Assembly: GCF_002174305.1 (NCBI RefSeq)
Contig: NZ_MIJB01000023.1
Span: forward strand, 57,968 to 121,967
Direction: 5' to 3'
DNA length: 64,000 bases
Origin: Aeromicrobium sp. PE09-221
GTDB taxonomy: Bacteria > Actinomycetota > Actinomycetes > Propionibacteriales > Nocardioidaceae
In this document: piece after piece, positions 53,356-61,746 of the stretch
Layout of the letters: every line of letters begins with the position of its first letter
Numbering within the stretch: the first letter of the stretch is position 1
Notes under the pieces: model-generated
Database searches by the model: none
What the model was told of the DNA's origin: nothing
The model's input: the letters and a program-made list of their open reading frames with translations, nothing else
Position numbers and translations under genes: made by a program

Positions 53356-54353
53356 CGGATCTCGGGCTTGGCCTCGCGGCTGATGAGCGCGGCGACGAGC
53401 TCGTCGGGGGTCATCTCGTCGTTGACCAACGTCCGCACGTGCTCGACGATCGGCATGTCGACACCATGCAGGCTCGCCAGCTCAGCGATCGACGTGCACG
53501 ATTTGGCCCCCTCCGCCACCTGGCGGGTCTGTTCGGCGACCTGCGCGGCGCTCATCCCTTCACCGAGCTTCTGCCCGAAGGTGCGGTTACGCGACAACGG
53601 CGACGAACAGGTCGCGACGAGGTCGCCGAGGCCCGCCAGCCCTGCGAAGGTCATCGGGTCGGCACCCATCCGCACACCGAGTCGGGTGGTCTCGGCGAGA
53701 CCGCGGGTGATGACCGAAGCCTTGGAGTTGTCTCCATAGCCGAGGCCATCGCAGACACCGACGGCGAGAGCGATGACGTTCTTAGTCGCACCGGAGAGTT
53801 CGGAGCCGATCACGTCGGTATTGGTGTACGGACGGAAGGACTCGGTATGGCACCACCTCTGCAGGAACTCGGCCACACCAGGGTCCTCACACGCGACGAC
53901 GCTGGCCGCCGGCTCGCGGCGGGCTATCTCCTTGGCGAGGTTCGGTCCGGTGACGACCGCGATGCGCTCCGGACCGGCTCCGGTGATCTCGGCGATCACC
54001 TCGGTCATGCGTTTGTGCGTGCCGAGCTCGACGCCCTTCATGAGGCTGACGAGCACGGCATCATCGCGCAACATTGGCGTCCAACGAGTCAGGTTCTCGC
54101 GAAGTTGCTGTGAGGGCACCGCAAGGACCACGACCTGCGCGTCACGCAGGATCTCGGCTTCGTCGTGCGAGGCGATGACGGTCTCCGGCAACCGGATGCC
54201 CGGGAGATAGTCGGGGTTCTCATGTGTGCGGTTGATCGCCTCGCAGAGCTCCTCACGACGTCCCCAGAGACGCACCTCGTTCCCAGCGTCGGCGACGACG
54301 ATCGAGAACGCGGTGCCCCACGAGCCGGCACCCATCACAGCGGTCGTCACCAT
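53352..54353 (-). CDS. gpsA: Glycerol-3-phosphate dehydrogenase [NAD(P)+]
   Basis: Makes sn-glycerol 3-phosphate for phospholipids. The 333-residue product has AVMGAGSWGTAFSIV as NAD(P) motif, TGPNLAKEIARREP, ELSGATKNVIALAVGVCDGLGYGDNSKASVITRG with the catalytic Lys, and AGLGDLVATCSSPLSRN. The ATG at 54353 is preceded by GAGGAGGAG and overlaps the plsC stop, so precursor synthesis and acyl transfer are coupled. Confidence 0.95.
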   Translation of the reverse strand: MVTTAVMGAGSWGTAFSIVVADAGNEVRLWGRREELCEAINRTHENPDYLPGIRLPETVIASHDEAEILRDAQVVVLAVPSQQLRENLTRWTPMLRDDAVLVSLMKGVELGTHKRMTEVIAEITGAGPERIAVVTGPNLAKEIARREPAASVVACEDPGVAEFLQRWCHTESFRPYTNTDVIGSELSGATKNVIALAVGVCDGLGYGDNSKASVITRGLAETTRLGVRMGADPMTFAGLAGLGDLVATCSSPLSRNRTFGQKLGEGMSAAQVAEQTRQVAEGAKSCTSIAELASLHGVDMPIVEHVRTLVNDEMTPDELVAALISREAKPEIR

Positions 54354-55090
54354 CAACGCTCCTCCTCGGGGCGGTAGCCGGTGCGCGGCGCACCGAGTGT
54401 GTGGATGTCGATGCGCGGGCCGGTGGGCCGTTCACCCCGTACGCCGGCCAGCAGGTCGGTGAGCACGTCCATCAGATGCTCTGTCGCCGCGACGATCTGC
54501 GCCTCGCTCGGCTCGGTGCCCAGTTCGCTGAGATCGATCGGGGCGCCGACCATCACGCGGTAGGTTCGCCGAGGAAAGAGCCGGAGACGCTTGTCGTAGG
54601 GGAACAGGATGTCCTGAGGACCCCACTGCACGATCGGCACGAGTGGACGTCCGGTGGCGAGCGCCACTCGGACTGCTCCCGTGCGTCCGCTCATGGGCCA
54701 GACATCAGGGTCGCGCGTCATCGTGCCCTCGGGATAGATCGTGACGATGCCACCCGCTGCCACGGCGTCGATGGCGGCGCGCAGCGACTCCGCGGCCCCT
54801 TCGGTGCCCCGGTACACCGGGATCTGCTGGGTGTTGAGCAGGATGCGCCGGAGCACCGGGACACGGAAGAGCGGATCTTTGGCGAGATAGCGCGGCACGA
54901 TGCCGTGATCGACCATCCAGTGACCGAACAGTACGGGATCGGTCCACGAGAGGTGGTTGACCGCTATCACGTAGCCAGGCTCGGGGAGACGCTCGGCTCC
55001 GCGCCAGTCTCGTTTGGTCAGGACCATCAGCAATGGTCTCAGGATCCACACGACGACGCGCAGCGTACGCGGCATGGAACGAGCGGCCAT
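54353..55090 (-). CDS. plsC: 1-acyl-sn-glycerol-3-phosphate acyltransferase
   Basis: Membrane-associated acyltransferase of 245 residues. The catalytic HX4D motif is NHLSWTD near residue 45, the substrate-binding YPEGT near 119, and RGTEG and VPIVQWG also match the family. It converts lysophosphatidate to phosphatidate. The start lies six bases after a TAGTCT box. It heads the plsC–gpsA–small membrane protein operon. Confidence 0.92.
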   Translation of the reverse strand: MAARSMPRTLRVVVWILRPLLMVLTKRDWRGAERLPEPGYVIAVNHLSWTDPVLFGHWMVDHGIVPRYLAKDPLFRVPVLRRILLNTQQIPVYRGTEGAAESLRAAIDAVAAGGIVTIYPEGTMTRDPDVWPMSGRTGAVRVALATGRPLVPIVQWGPQDILFPYDKRLRLFPRRTYRVMVGAPIDLSELGTEPSEAQIVAATEHLMDVLTDLLAGVRGERPTGPRIDIHTLGAPRTGYRPEEER

Positions 55091-55096
55091 GCCCTG

Positions 55097-55102
55097 AGAC
55101 TA
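55097..55102 (-). promoter_or_regulatory. -10 box (TAGTCT) for plsC–gpsA
   Basis: TAGTCT on the minus strand, six bases before the ATG at 55090. Confidence 0.5.
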
Positions 55103-55125
55103 CCGGTCCCGGGCCGGCCCCCTGA

Positions 55126-55446
55126 TCACCCCAGCTCGCGCGTCACGGCTGAGAGAGCGTCGTGCAGCAGGATGGCGGCGTCCTCGTGCACCAGGAGACC
55201 GTTCTTGCCGGTCTCTGCCGGTTCGATGGCGATCCAGGTCGACGGCGAGTCGAAGTGGCGGATCCGGCGCACGATGAGTCCGTCGGCATCGGGGACCGGC
55301 GGATGCTCCATATCGTCCTGGGTACCGACGATCGCTGCGAAGTCGGCGAGGATCTGCTCGTGGTATCGGGCTTCTGGGGGGTCATCGGGCGCGTGCGCCT
55401 TCTCACACCAGAGCGGAAAGTGTTGGGATGGGGGTAGGGACGACAT
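55126..55446 (-). CDS. Hypothetical protein, 106 residues
   Basis: A small soluble protein beginning MSSLPPSQHFPLWCEKAHAP and ending ILLHDALSAVTRELG. It has no signal, membrane segment or motif I recognise. GGAGGAAA lies before the ATG, supporting translation. It stands between plsC and leuD on the same strand but is separated from leuD by a terminator and 200 bases, so it is probably a single-gene unit. Confidence 0.6.
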   Translation of the reverse strand: MSSLPPSQHFPLWCEKAHAPDDPPEARYHEQILADFAAIVGTQDDMEHPPVPDADGLIVRRIRHFDSPSTWIAIEPAETGKNGLLVHEDAAILLHDALSAVTRELG

Positions 55447-55600
55447 GACTGTTTCCTCCGTCGGCGGGCTGGGTGTGGCTGACCATAGGACGGTGGACAG
55501 ACAGATCGCGTCGTCATCGCATGGTTGTCCACACCCGAGCCTTGACCTCTTATGAATTGTCTCCTATACAAGGTACAACCTCGAGGTGACGCAGACACAG
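55447..55600. promoter_or_regulatory. Upstream region of the 106-residue protein gene
   Basis: A candidate minus-strand promoter has -35 TTGTAC and -10 TCATAA with a 17-base spacer, about 90-115 bases before the ATG. The spacer holds TTGT-ATAGGAG-ACAA, a short inverted repeat. No regulator is identified. Confidence 0.3.
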
Positions 55601-55635
55601 GAGGGGCCGCCCAGCGCATTGCTGGACGGCCCCTC
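55601..55635 (-). terminator. leuCD terminator
   Basis: gaggggccgcccagc (55601-55615) pairs with gctggacggcccctc (55621-55635), 14 of 15 positions, loop gcatt, 15 bases beyond the leuD stop. Confidence 0.75.
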
Positions 55636-55649
55636 ATCTGCGAGAACGC

Positions 55650-56249
55650 CTAGAGCGTGGCAGGCTTGAAGCTCAGCCGACGGCCCTCATAGGCGACGAT
55701 GTCGTCTTCATGGGACAGCGTGATGGCGATGTCGTCGAGGCCCTCGAGCAGCCGCCAGCGCGTGTAGTCGTCGATCGTGAAGGAGTCCTCGATCCGGTCC
55801 GGACCCTCCCCCGCGCTCACGGTGCGCGCCTCGAGGTCGACACTCACCGACGCACCGGGGTTGGCCTCGAGGTAGTCCCACAGCGCAGCGACGACCTTGT
55901 CGTCGACCTGCGCGGCGAGCAGGCCGGCCTTGCCGGAGTTGCCACGGAAGATGTCACCGAAGCGGGGGCTGATGACCACCTTGAAGCCGTAGTTCTGCAA
56001 CGCCCAGACGGCGTGCTCCCGCGAAGAGCCCGTACCGAAGTCCGGACCAGCCACGAGTACCGTGGCGTCACGATAGGAGTCCTGGTTCAGCACGAACTCC
56101 GGGTCGCTGCGCCAGGCGGCGAACAGCCCGTCCTCGAAGCCCGTGCGGGTGACGCGCTTGAGGTAGACGGCGGGGATGATCTGGTCGGTGTCGACATTCG
56201 AGCGCCGCAGCGGTGCGCCGACTCCGGTGTGCTGGGTGAACTTCTCCAT
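55650..56249 (-). CDS. leuD: 3-isopropylmalate dehydratase small subunit
   Basis: A 199-residue partner of LeuC in leucine synthesis. [30 protein letters not shown] near residue 19, [17 protein letters not shown] and [23 protein letters not shown] are the aconitase swivel-domain signatures. It begins two bases after leuC, so both subunits are co-translated. Confidence 0.96.
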   Translation of the reverse strand: MEKFTQHTGVGAPLRRSNVDTDQIIPAVYLKRVTRTGFEDGLFAAWRSDPEFVLNQDSYRDATVLVAGPDFGTGSSREHAVWALQNYGFKVVISPRFGDIFRGNSGKAGLLAAQVDDKVVAALWDYLEANPGASVSVDLEARTVSAGEGPDRIEDSFTIDDYTRWRLLEGLDDIAITLSHEDDIVAYEGRRLSFKPATL

Positions 56250-56251
56250 GT

Positions 56252-57664
56252 TCAGGCTCCTGCCTTCTCCAGGTCGGCGGGGCTGGCCAGGTGACCGAGG
56301 ACCCCGGTGGCGACGGCGACATCCGGCGAGACCAGGTGGGTACGCCCGCCCTTGCCCTGACGGCCCTCGAAATTACGATTGGAGGTGGAGGCGCTGCGCT
56401 CACCCGGTGTCAGCTGATCGGGGTTCATGCCCAGGCACATCGAGCAGCCGGCGCCCCGCCATTCGGCCCCGGCGTCCTTGAAGACGACGTCGAGGCCCTC
56501 TTCCTCGGCCTGCAGGCGCACCCGCACCGAGCCGGGGACCACGAGCACACGGGTGCCGTCGGCGACCTTGTGCCCCTTGATGAGCTCAGCGGCGCGCCGC
56601 AGATCCGAGATCCGGCCATTGGTGCACGATCCGATGAAGACGGTGTCGACCTTGATATCGCGCATCGGCGTTCCCGCCTCGAGCCCCATGTAGCGCAGGG
56701 CGCTCTCGGCGGCCTCGCGCTGAATCGGATCGTCGAAGTCCGCCGGGCTGGGCACCGCCTCCGACAGCGGAACGCCCTGACCCGGGTTGGTCCCCCACGT
56801 CACGAACGGGGTGACCTGCGCGGCATCGAGGGTCACGACCTTGTCGAAGTAGGCTCCGTCATCGGTGACCAGGCTCCGCCAGTACGCGACGGCCTCGTCC
56901 CACTGCTCGCCCTCCGGGGCGTGCGGGCGTCCCTTGATGTACTCGAAGGTCGTCTCGTCGGGGGCGATGAGGCCGGCCTTGGCACCCCACTCGATGGACA
57001 TGTTGCAGATCGTCATGCGCTCTTCCATCGTCAGCGCACGGATGGCCTCCCCGCGGTACTCGACGATGTAGCCCTGCCCGCCTCCCGTCGTCTCCTGCGC
57101 GATGAGCGCGAGGATCAGGTCCTTGGCAGTGGCCCCCTTGGACAGCTGCCCCGTCACCTCGACGGCCATCATCTTCGGCTTGGCCTGCGGGAGGGTCTGC
57201 GTCGCGAGCACATGCTCGACCTCACTGGTGCCGATGCCGAAGGCGATCGAGCCGAAGGCGCCGTGCGTGGAGGTGTGCGAGTCGCCGCAGACGATCGTCA
57301 TGCCGGGCTGCGTCAGTCCGAGCTGCGGGCCGACGACGTGGACGATGCCCTGCTCGATATCGCCCATCGGGTGCAGCCGCACGCCGAACTCCTCGGCATT
57401 GCGTCGCAGGGTCTCGACCTGAGTCCGCGAGACGGGGTCCGCGATCGGCTTGTCGAGGTCGGTCGTGGGGATATTGTGGTCCTCGGTGGCGAGCGTGAGC
57501 TCGGGGTGACGCACTGCGCGCCCGGAGAGGCGAAGCCCGTCGAATGCCTGAGGGCTGGTCACCTCGTGCAGGAGGTGGAGGTCGATGAAGAGCAGGTCGG
57601 GCTCTCCCGTCGCCTGGCGGACGACGTGGTCGTCCCAGATCTTCTCAGCGAGTGTCTTCGACAT
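56252..57664 (-). CDS. leuC: 3-isopropylmalate dehydratase large subunit
   Basis: Iron–sulfur isomerase subunit of 470 residues. The 4Fe-4S ligands are in [16 protein letters not shown] and [12 protein letters not shown] near residue 413; the N-terminal [15 protein letters not shown] and [33 protein letters not shown] are diagnostic. It converts 2- to 3-isopropylmalate with LeuD. The divergent IclR gene 58 bases away is the probable regulator. Confidence 0.96.
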   Translation of the reverse strand: MSKTLAEKIWDDHVVRQATGEPDLLFIDLHLLHEVTSPQAFDGLRLSGRAVRHPELTLATEDHNIPTTDLDKPIADPVSRTQVETLRRNAEEFGVRLHPMGDIEQGIVHVVGPQLGLTQPGMTIVCGDSHTSTHGAFGSIAFGIGTSEVEHVLATQTLPQAKPKMMAVEVTGQLSKGATAKDLILALIAQETTGGGQGYIVEYRGEAIRALTMEERMTICNMSIEWGAKAGLIAPDETTFEYIKGRPHAPEGEQWDEAVAYWRSLVTDDGAYFDKVVTLDAAQVTPFVTWGTNPGQGVPLSEAVPSPADFDDPIQREAAESALRYMGLEAGTPMRDIKVDTVFIGSCTNGRISDLRRAAELIKGHKVADGTRVLVVPGSVRVRLQAEEEGLDVVFKDAGAEWRGAGCSMCLGMNPDQLTPGERSASTSNRNFEGRQGKGGRTHLVSPDVAVATGVLGHLASPADLEKAGA

Positions 57665-57722
57665 GTGGTGCCTTCCGGATTACTGACTTGCGTCTCAACA
57701 TGCGATACGGCAGTATCAAGTC
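57665..57722. promoter_or_regulatory. leuC/iclR intergenic control region
   Basis: Both promoters must lie in these 58 bases. On the plus strand CAGTAT ends six bases before the IclR gene ATG. On the minus strand TTGAGA is a -35-like element for leuC. The tight packing implies that IclR binding here would affect both genes. Confidence 0.45.
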
Positions 57723-58433
57723 ATGGACAACTCTAGCGGAGTCGGGGTTCTGGATAAAGCGGCACTCGTACTGGCCGCTCTGGAGCCCGGGCCCGCCACT
57801 CTCGCCGGCCTCGTCGCCGCGACAGGGCTGGCCCGCCCGACTGCCCATCGCCTCGCCGTAGCGCTCGAACACCATCGCCTCGTCGCCCGCGACATGCAGG
57901 GCCGGTTCATCCTCGGACCACGGCTCGGCGAGCTCGCGGCGGCTGCCGGCGAAGACCGCCTGCTCGCGGCGGCAGGACCCGTCCTCGCGCGCTTGCGAGA
58001 CATCACCGGCGAGTCCGCTCAGCTGTTCCGCCGCCAAGGCGATTTCCGCGTGTGTGTCGCGGCCGCCGATCGCCCGACAGGCCTCCGCGACTCGATCCCC
58101 GTCGGCGGCCAGCTGACGATGGCCGCCGGTTCCGCCGCGCAGATCCTGCTCGCCTGGGAAGACCCCGAGCGCATGAACAAGGGACTGCTGAAGGCCACCT
58201 TCGCCGCCTCGGAACTGTCAGCCGTCCGCCGACGCGGCTGGGCGCAGAGCGTCGGCGAACGCGAGCCAGGCGTCGGATCGGTCTCGGCGCCGGTCCGCTC
58301 CCCCTCGGGCAAGGTGGTGGCGGCGGTGTCGGTCTCCGGCCCCCTCGAACGTCTGACCCGCCAGCCCGGACGCATGCACGCACCGGCCGTCGTGGCCGCC
58401 GCCGAACGGCTGTCCCAGAACCTGCGTCGCTGA
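57723..58433 (+). CDS. IclR-family regulator (NdgR/LtbR-like)
   Basis: A 236-residue regulator. The N-terminal winged helix reads VLDKAALVLAALEPGPATLAGLVAATGLARPTAHRLAVALEHHRLVARD; the C-terminal IclR effector domain includes GVGSVSAPVRSPSGKVVAAVSVSGP. IclR genes divergent from leuCD in actinobacteria (NdgR in Streptomyces, LtbR in Corynebacterium) control leucine and other amino-acid synthesis; function is assigned from this context. Confidence 0.9.
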   Translation: MDNSSGVGVLDKAALVLAALEPGPATLAGLVAATGLARPTAHRLAVALEHHRLVARDMQGRFILGPRLGELAAAAGEDRLLAAAGPVLARLRDITGESAQLFRRQGDFRVCVAAADRPTGLRDSIPVGGQLTMAAGSAAQILLAWEDPERMNKGLLKATFAASELSAVRRRGWAQSVGEREPGVGSVSAPVRSPSGKVVAAVSVSGPLERLTRQPGRMHAPAVVAAAERLSQNLRR

Positions 58434-58442
58434 ACCGGCGGG

Positions 58443-58844
58443 TCAGGCCGCGAGATCGTCCGCCAGCACCACTCTCAGGTATGCCTCGTTCGCGTAGTGC
58501 GGGGGCCAGGCGGTGACCCCTCGGCGCCGTAGCTCGTCATCGAGCAGACGCAGCCACGTGCTCTCCTCAGGCCTCATCGGCCCCCGGCCCGGCCGAGTCC
58601 AGAGCACCGCGACGCTGCCGCGCGGGACCAGCTGGTGGTTGACCGCCGCCAGCACGTCGACGATGTCGTCGACGACATGCTGCTGCGGCGTGGTCGGGAG
58701 CCCGTCGATGGTGGTCAGCTGAGGCTGCGCCACTCCTCGCTCGTCGATCGCCAGAAAGCTCAGCTGGGCTGACGGAACCTCGAGCGTCTCGCGAACGGCG
58801 CGCCAGTAACGGGTGATATCGGCCTCGGTCTGCAACAGTCTCAT
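58443..58844 (-). CDS. Hypothetical protein, 133 residues
   Basis: A soluble protein beginning MRLLQTEADITRYWRAVRETL and ending LRVVLADDLAA. A central TPQQHVVDDIVDVLAAVNHQLVPRGSVAVLWTRPGRGPMRPEESTWLRLLDDELRR block looks like an alpha/beta fold resembling domains in DNA-repair RadC-type or JAB-like actinobacterial proteins, but no catalytic motif is seen. The ATG at 58844 is used because upstream sequence is of low quality. Convergent with the IclR gene. Confidence 0.6.
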   Translation of the reverse strand: MRLLQTEADITRYWRAVRETLEVPSAQLSFLAIDERGVAQPQLTTIDGLPTTPQQHVVDDIVDVLAAVNHQLVPRGSVAVLWTRPGRGPMRPEESTWLRLLDDELRRRGVTAWPPHYANEAYLRVVLADDLAA

Positions 58845-58973
58845 GGCGACACCCTCACCTGGAGGCGCCGATCCGTCGAGGGCTTCGTCCACAGGCCTCG
58901 TTCGGGAAAGAACGCACACTCACCGCTCGGCCCCGCGCCGAGGACAGCACAGAACTCCTCGACGGCGCGGATC

Positions 58974-59435
58974 TCAGAACAGGCCGGGGCTCTCCAACTC
59001 CAGCAGGATCCTCTTGCGCTCCAGACCACCGGCATAGCCGGTCAGCGTGCCGTTCGATCCCACCACGCGATGACAGGGGACCACGACAGGGATCGGGTTG
59101 GCCCCGTTCGCCGCTCCCACCGCTCGCGAGACGACCGGTCGGTACCCGAGCCGAACGGCGATCTCGCCATAGCTCGCCGTCTCGCCGTACGGGATGGTGC
59201 GCAGCTCGCTCCAGACCTTCTGCTGGAACTCGGTGCCGTCATTCGCCACAGGCAGGTCGAAGTCTCGCCGATCGCCGGCGAAGTACTCACCGAGCTGCCC
59301 CTCGACCACGTCGAGGAGATCGTCGTGCACCCGACGTCCGCGCGGGACCGCGTCGAACTCGATGCGGGTCAGGAGACCGGCGGAGACGTGCAATCGCAGT
59401 CCGCCGATCGGCGAGTCCATCCATCGTGTGGTCAT
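58974..59435 (-). CDS. ogt: Methylated-DNA–protein cysteine methyltransferase
   Basis: A 153-residue suicide enzyme that takes alkyl groups from O6-alkylguanine. The acceptor Cys is in [13 protein letters not shown] near residue 121; [15 protein letters not shown] and [12 protein letters not shown] form the DNA-binding part. Its ATG overlaps the stop of the ada–alkA gene by four bases. Together they cover the functions of full-length Ada plus AlkA. Confidence 0.95.
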   Translation of the reverse strand: MTTRWMDSPIGGLRLHVSAGLLTRIEFDAVPRGRRVHDDLLDVVEGQLGEYFAGDRRDFDLPVANDGTEFQQKVWSELRTIPYGETASYGEIAVRLGYRPVVSRAVGAANGANPIPVVVPCHRVVGSNGTLTGYAGGLERKRILLELESPGLF

Positions 59436-60865
59436 GAGTCCGTCCTTTCGTCGATGGCGCTCTGCCACAGGTGCACGGCCGCATAGGAGCGCCACGGGCG
59501 CCATCTCTCGGCTCGTCGATCATCGAGTCCCCGCGCGGCCATCCTTCTGCGCACCACGAGATCGCTCAGGGGCAGGACATCGGGGTCCCCCAACGCCCGC
59601 ATCGCGATGTAGTCGGCCGTCCACGGCCCGATACCCGTGATGCCTAGCAGCATGCGTCGCGACTCGGCCCGGTCGACGCCGGCGTCCACGACCACATCAC
59701 CGGCGATGAACGCCCGCGCCACGGTCAACAGAGTCCGAGCCCGCGATCTCGGCATCGGGACCTCGGCCTCGGCTGCGGTCAGGAGGTCCTCGGGCGAGGG
59801 GAACGCGTGTGACAGCCCGAGCTCATCGGCCATCGGCAGACCGACGGGCGCACCGTACCGACGGGCCAGGTCACCGAGCACGGTCCGCGCTCCCGCTACG
59901 GAGATCTGCTGTCCGACGACGGCGCGGACCACCACCTCGAATCCATCCACCTGCCCCGGAAGCCGCAAGCCGGGATGGCGCTCCACCAGAGGAGCGAGTC
60001 CTGGATCGGCGGCGAGGGCGTCGTCGATGGTCACCGGATCGGCGTCAAGGTCCAGGAGACGACGACAACGGTGCACCACCGTCTGAAGGTCGGCGAGATC
60101 GGTGAGCTCCAATCGGGCGTGCACCGCGTCGTCCCGCAGATTCAGGTCGATGACGCCGGGACCGTGCGGGAGGATGACGGTCCGGGCGTACCGTCTCTCC
60201 TCCACGTGCTCCACACCCCGCATGGCTCGTGCCGCGAGGAAGGCGGTGAGGGCGGCTCCGTCGAACGGGGGTCGGACCGCCAGCCTGAGTTCGAGTCGGC
60301 CCCCGCCTTGCGCCGAACCTCGCCGCAAGGCGCTGGGGGCCACGGCGTAGGCGCTGCGCATCGTATCGTTGAACTGGCGGATCGACCCGAATCCGGCGGC
60401 GAAGGCGATATCTGCCAGGGGGAAGTCCGTGGACTCGATGAGTGTGCGTGCCAGATGTGCGCGGTTGCTGCGTGCGACGGCCAGCGGGCCGGCGCCGAGC
60501 TCCTCGACGAGGGTCCGGTGGACCTGCCGTTGGCTGTACCCGAGCCGCTGAGCCAGACCCGTCACGCCCTCGCGCTCGACCACCCCGTCGGCGATGAGAC
60601 GCATGGTCCTGGCCGCGAGGTCACCTCGGATATTCCACTCCGGCGATCCGGGCGTGACATCGGGGCGGCAGCGGCGGCAGGCCCGATAGCCGGCGGCCTG
60701 CGCGGAGGCCGGGTCGCGGTAGAATGTCACGTTCTCGCGCTTGGGGGTGACCGCGGGGCACGAGGGCCGGCAGAAGATACCCGTCGTACGGACCGCCGTG
60801 AAGAAGACGCCGTCGAATCGCGCGTCTCGGGCCTGCACAGCGCGGTAGCGGTCGTCATCGGTCAT
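59432..60865 (-). CDS. Ada–AlkA fusion: alkylation-response regulator and 3-methyladenine glycosylase
   Basis: A 477-residue fusion. Residues ~5-75 are the Ada methylphosphotriester domain with the zinc cysteines in [10 protein letters not shown] and RACRRCRP; ~85-180 an AraC helix-turn-helix ([42 protein letters not shown]); ~195-300 an AlkA N-domain; and the rest a HhH-GPD glycosylase with [17 protein letters not shown] and [28 protein letters not shown], including the catalytic Asp. Methylated phosphotriesters should activate it as regulator of its own operon. The O6-methylguanine domain of Ada is absent and supplied by ogt. Confidence 0.94.
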   Translation of the reverse strand: MTDDDRYRAVQARDARFDGVFFTAVRTTGIFCRPSCPAVTPKRENVTFYRDPASAQAAGYRACRRCRPDVTPGSPEWNIRGDLAARTMRLIADGVVEREGVTGLAQRLGYSQRQVHRTLVEELGAGPLAVARSNRAHLARTLIESTDFPLADIAFAAGFGSIRQFNDTMRSAYAVAPSALRRGSAQGGGRLELRLAVRPPFDGAALTAFLAARAMRGVEHVEERRYARTVILPHGPGVIDLNLRDDAVHARLELTDLADLQTVVHRCRRLLDLDADPVTIDDALAADPGLAPLVERHPGLRLPGQVDGFEVVVRAVVGQQISVAGARTVLGDLARRYGAPVGLPMADELGLSHAFPSPEDLLTAAEAEVPMPRSRARTLLTVARAFIAGDVVVDAGVDRAESRRMLLGITGIGPWTADYIAMRALGDPDVLPLSDLVVRRRMAARGLDDRRAERWRPWRSYAAVHLWQSAIDERTDS

Positions 60866-60946
60866 GACTCCATGATGCCGCGCGACCCTGCCCCGTACTG
60901 GCGGGAATCGGACATGACCATCTAGCGCCATAGCGTCCTGAAAGGC

Positions 60947-60976
60947 GAGACCCCGGCCCTGGCGGACCGGGGTCTC
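60947..60976 (-). terminator. Terminator of the first tRNA-Glu gene
   Basis: gagaccccgg (60947-60956) pairs perfectly with ccggggtctc (60967-60976), four bases past the tRNA 3' end. On the minus strand GCCTTT follows. Confidence 0.75.
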
Positions 60977-60980
60977 CAGC

Positions 60981-61056
60981 TGGTAGCCCCGACGGGATTC
61001 GAACCCGCGCTACCGCCTTGAGAGGGCGGCGTGCTAGGCCGCTACACAACGGGGCC
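60981..61056 (-). tRNA. tRNA-Glu (anticodon CTC)
   Basis: 76 bases including an encoded CCA. The acceptor GGCCCCG pairs with CGGGGCT (one G-T pair), the anticodon arm CCGCC-CTCTCAA-GGCGG has CTC at 34-36, and the T-arm has GGTTCGAATCC. An identical second copy lies at 61632-61707. Confidence 0.95.
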
Positions 61057-61108
61057 AGCGAGGGAAGACTCTACCAGGCCGCGCGAGGAGGCCGAGAACC
61101 GCACCTCG

Positions 61109-61588
61109 TTATTCGGTGAGGATGGTGTCGGCGATGGGCCAGTGTTCACCGTCGTGGGTGGACAGGGCTGCTCTGACCTGACAGCCCACGTATCGACACG
61201 TCCCGTCCCGGAATCTGATCGCATTACGGAGATGCTCAGATGGGCATCTGCCGGTGTAGAAGGTTTCGAGGATGTTCTCGCCGGTGTCGTCGACGAGGAG
61301 CCAGCTCGCGAACCAGATCAGCGGGGATCGTCCACTCCCGATCCGCGCTCACAGCTGGCTGGTCATCCCGCTCGCCAGCGTCGACACGTGGGCCGGATCG
61401 ATCTCCGTCAATGCGCCGACGAAGAGGTCGGCGCGTTTCTGATCCAGAGTCCGGTCGTCGTCGGGATCGACGATGGCTCTCGCCGCACGATCCAACCTGG
61501 CCGCGATATCGGCCAACACGCTCGACGGCGGGTGATGGGGATACAGATCGCCCGTCCCGTCCTCCGAATGCGTGACGCAGATGGAGCA
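61109..61588 (-). pseudogene. DUF222/HNH (13E12-type) endonuclease remnant
   Basis: Three pieces in different frames read as one decayed DUF222/HNH protein. The first reads VLADIAARLDRAARAIVDPDDDRTLDQKRADLFVGAL; the second REWTIPADLVRELA; the third WLLVDDTGENILETFYTGRCPSEHLRNAIRFRDGTCRYVGCQ. The family has RYRPS, then RD-x-TCR-x-PGC followed by the DH of the HNH site; here the Pro is Val and the HNH core is missing, with a stop at 61109. Large internal deletions are evident. It lies between two identical tRNA-Glu genes. Confidence 0.75.
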
Positions 61589-61593
61589 GAAGA

Positions 61594-61620
61594 CCCCCTC
61601 GCAACGAGGTTGCGAGGGGG
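61594..61620 (-). terminator. Terminator of the second tRNA-Glu gene
   Basis: ccccctcgcaac (61594-61605) pairs perfectly with gttgcgaggggg (61609-61620) around a three-base loop; TCTTCT follows on the minus strand. Confidence 0.8.
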
Positions 61621-61631
61621 CTTTCTGCGAC

Positions 61632-61707
61632 TGGTAGCCCCGACGGGATTCGAACCCGCGCTACCGCCTTGAGAGGGCGGCGTGCTAGGCCGCTACACAA
61701 CGGGGCC
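61632..61707 (-). tRNA. tRNA-Glu (anticodon CTC), second copy
   Basis: Identical to the copy at 60981-61056. Perfect identity covers 80 bases (60980-61059 and 61631-61710), and the 5' leader remains similar without gaps for about 25 more bases, so tRNA and leader were duplicated together. The terminators of the two copies differ. Confidence 0.95.
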
Positions 61708-61746
61708 AGCAGGAGACGACTCTACCAGCCCGCTCACACACGCCTT

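Noticed and set aside
61240..61575. Plus-strand frame between the tRNA-Glu genes
   Set aside because: It is Arg-rich and antisense to recognisable DUF222/HNH fragments.
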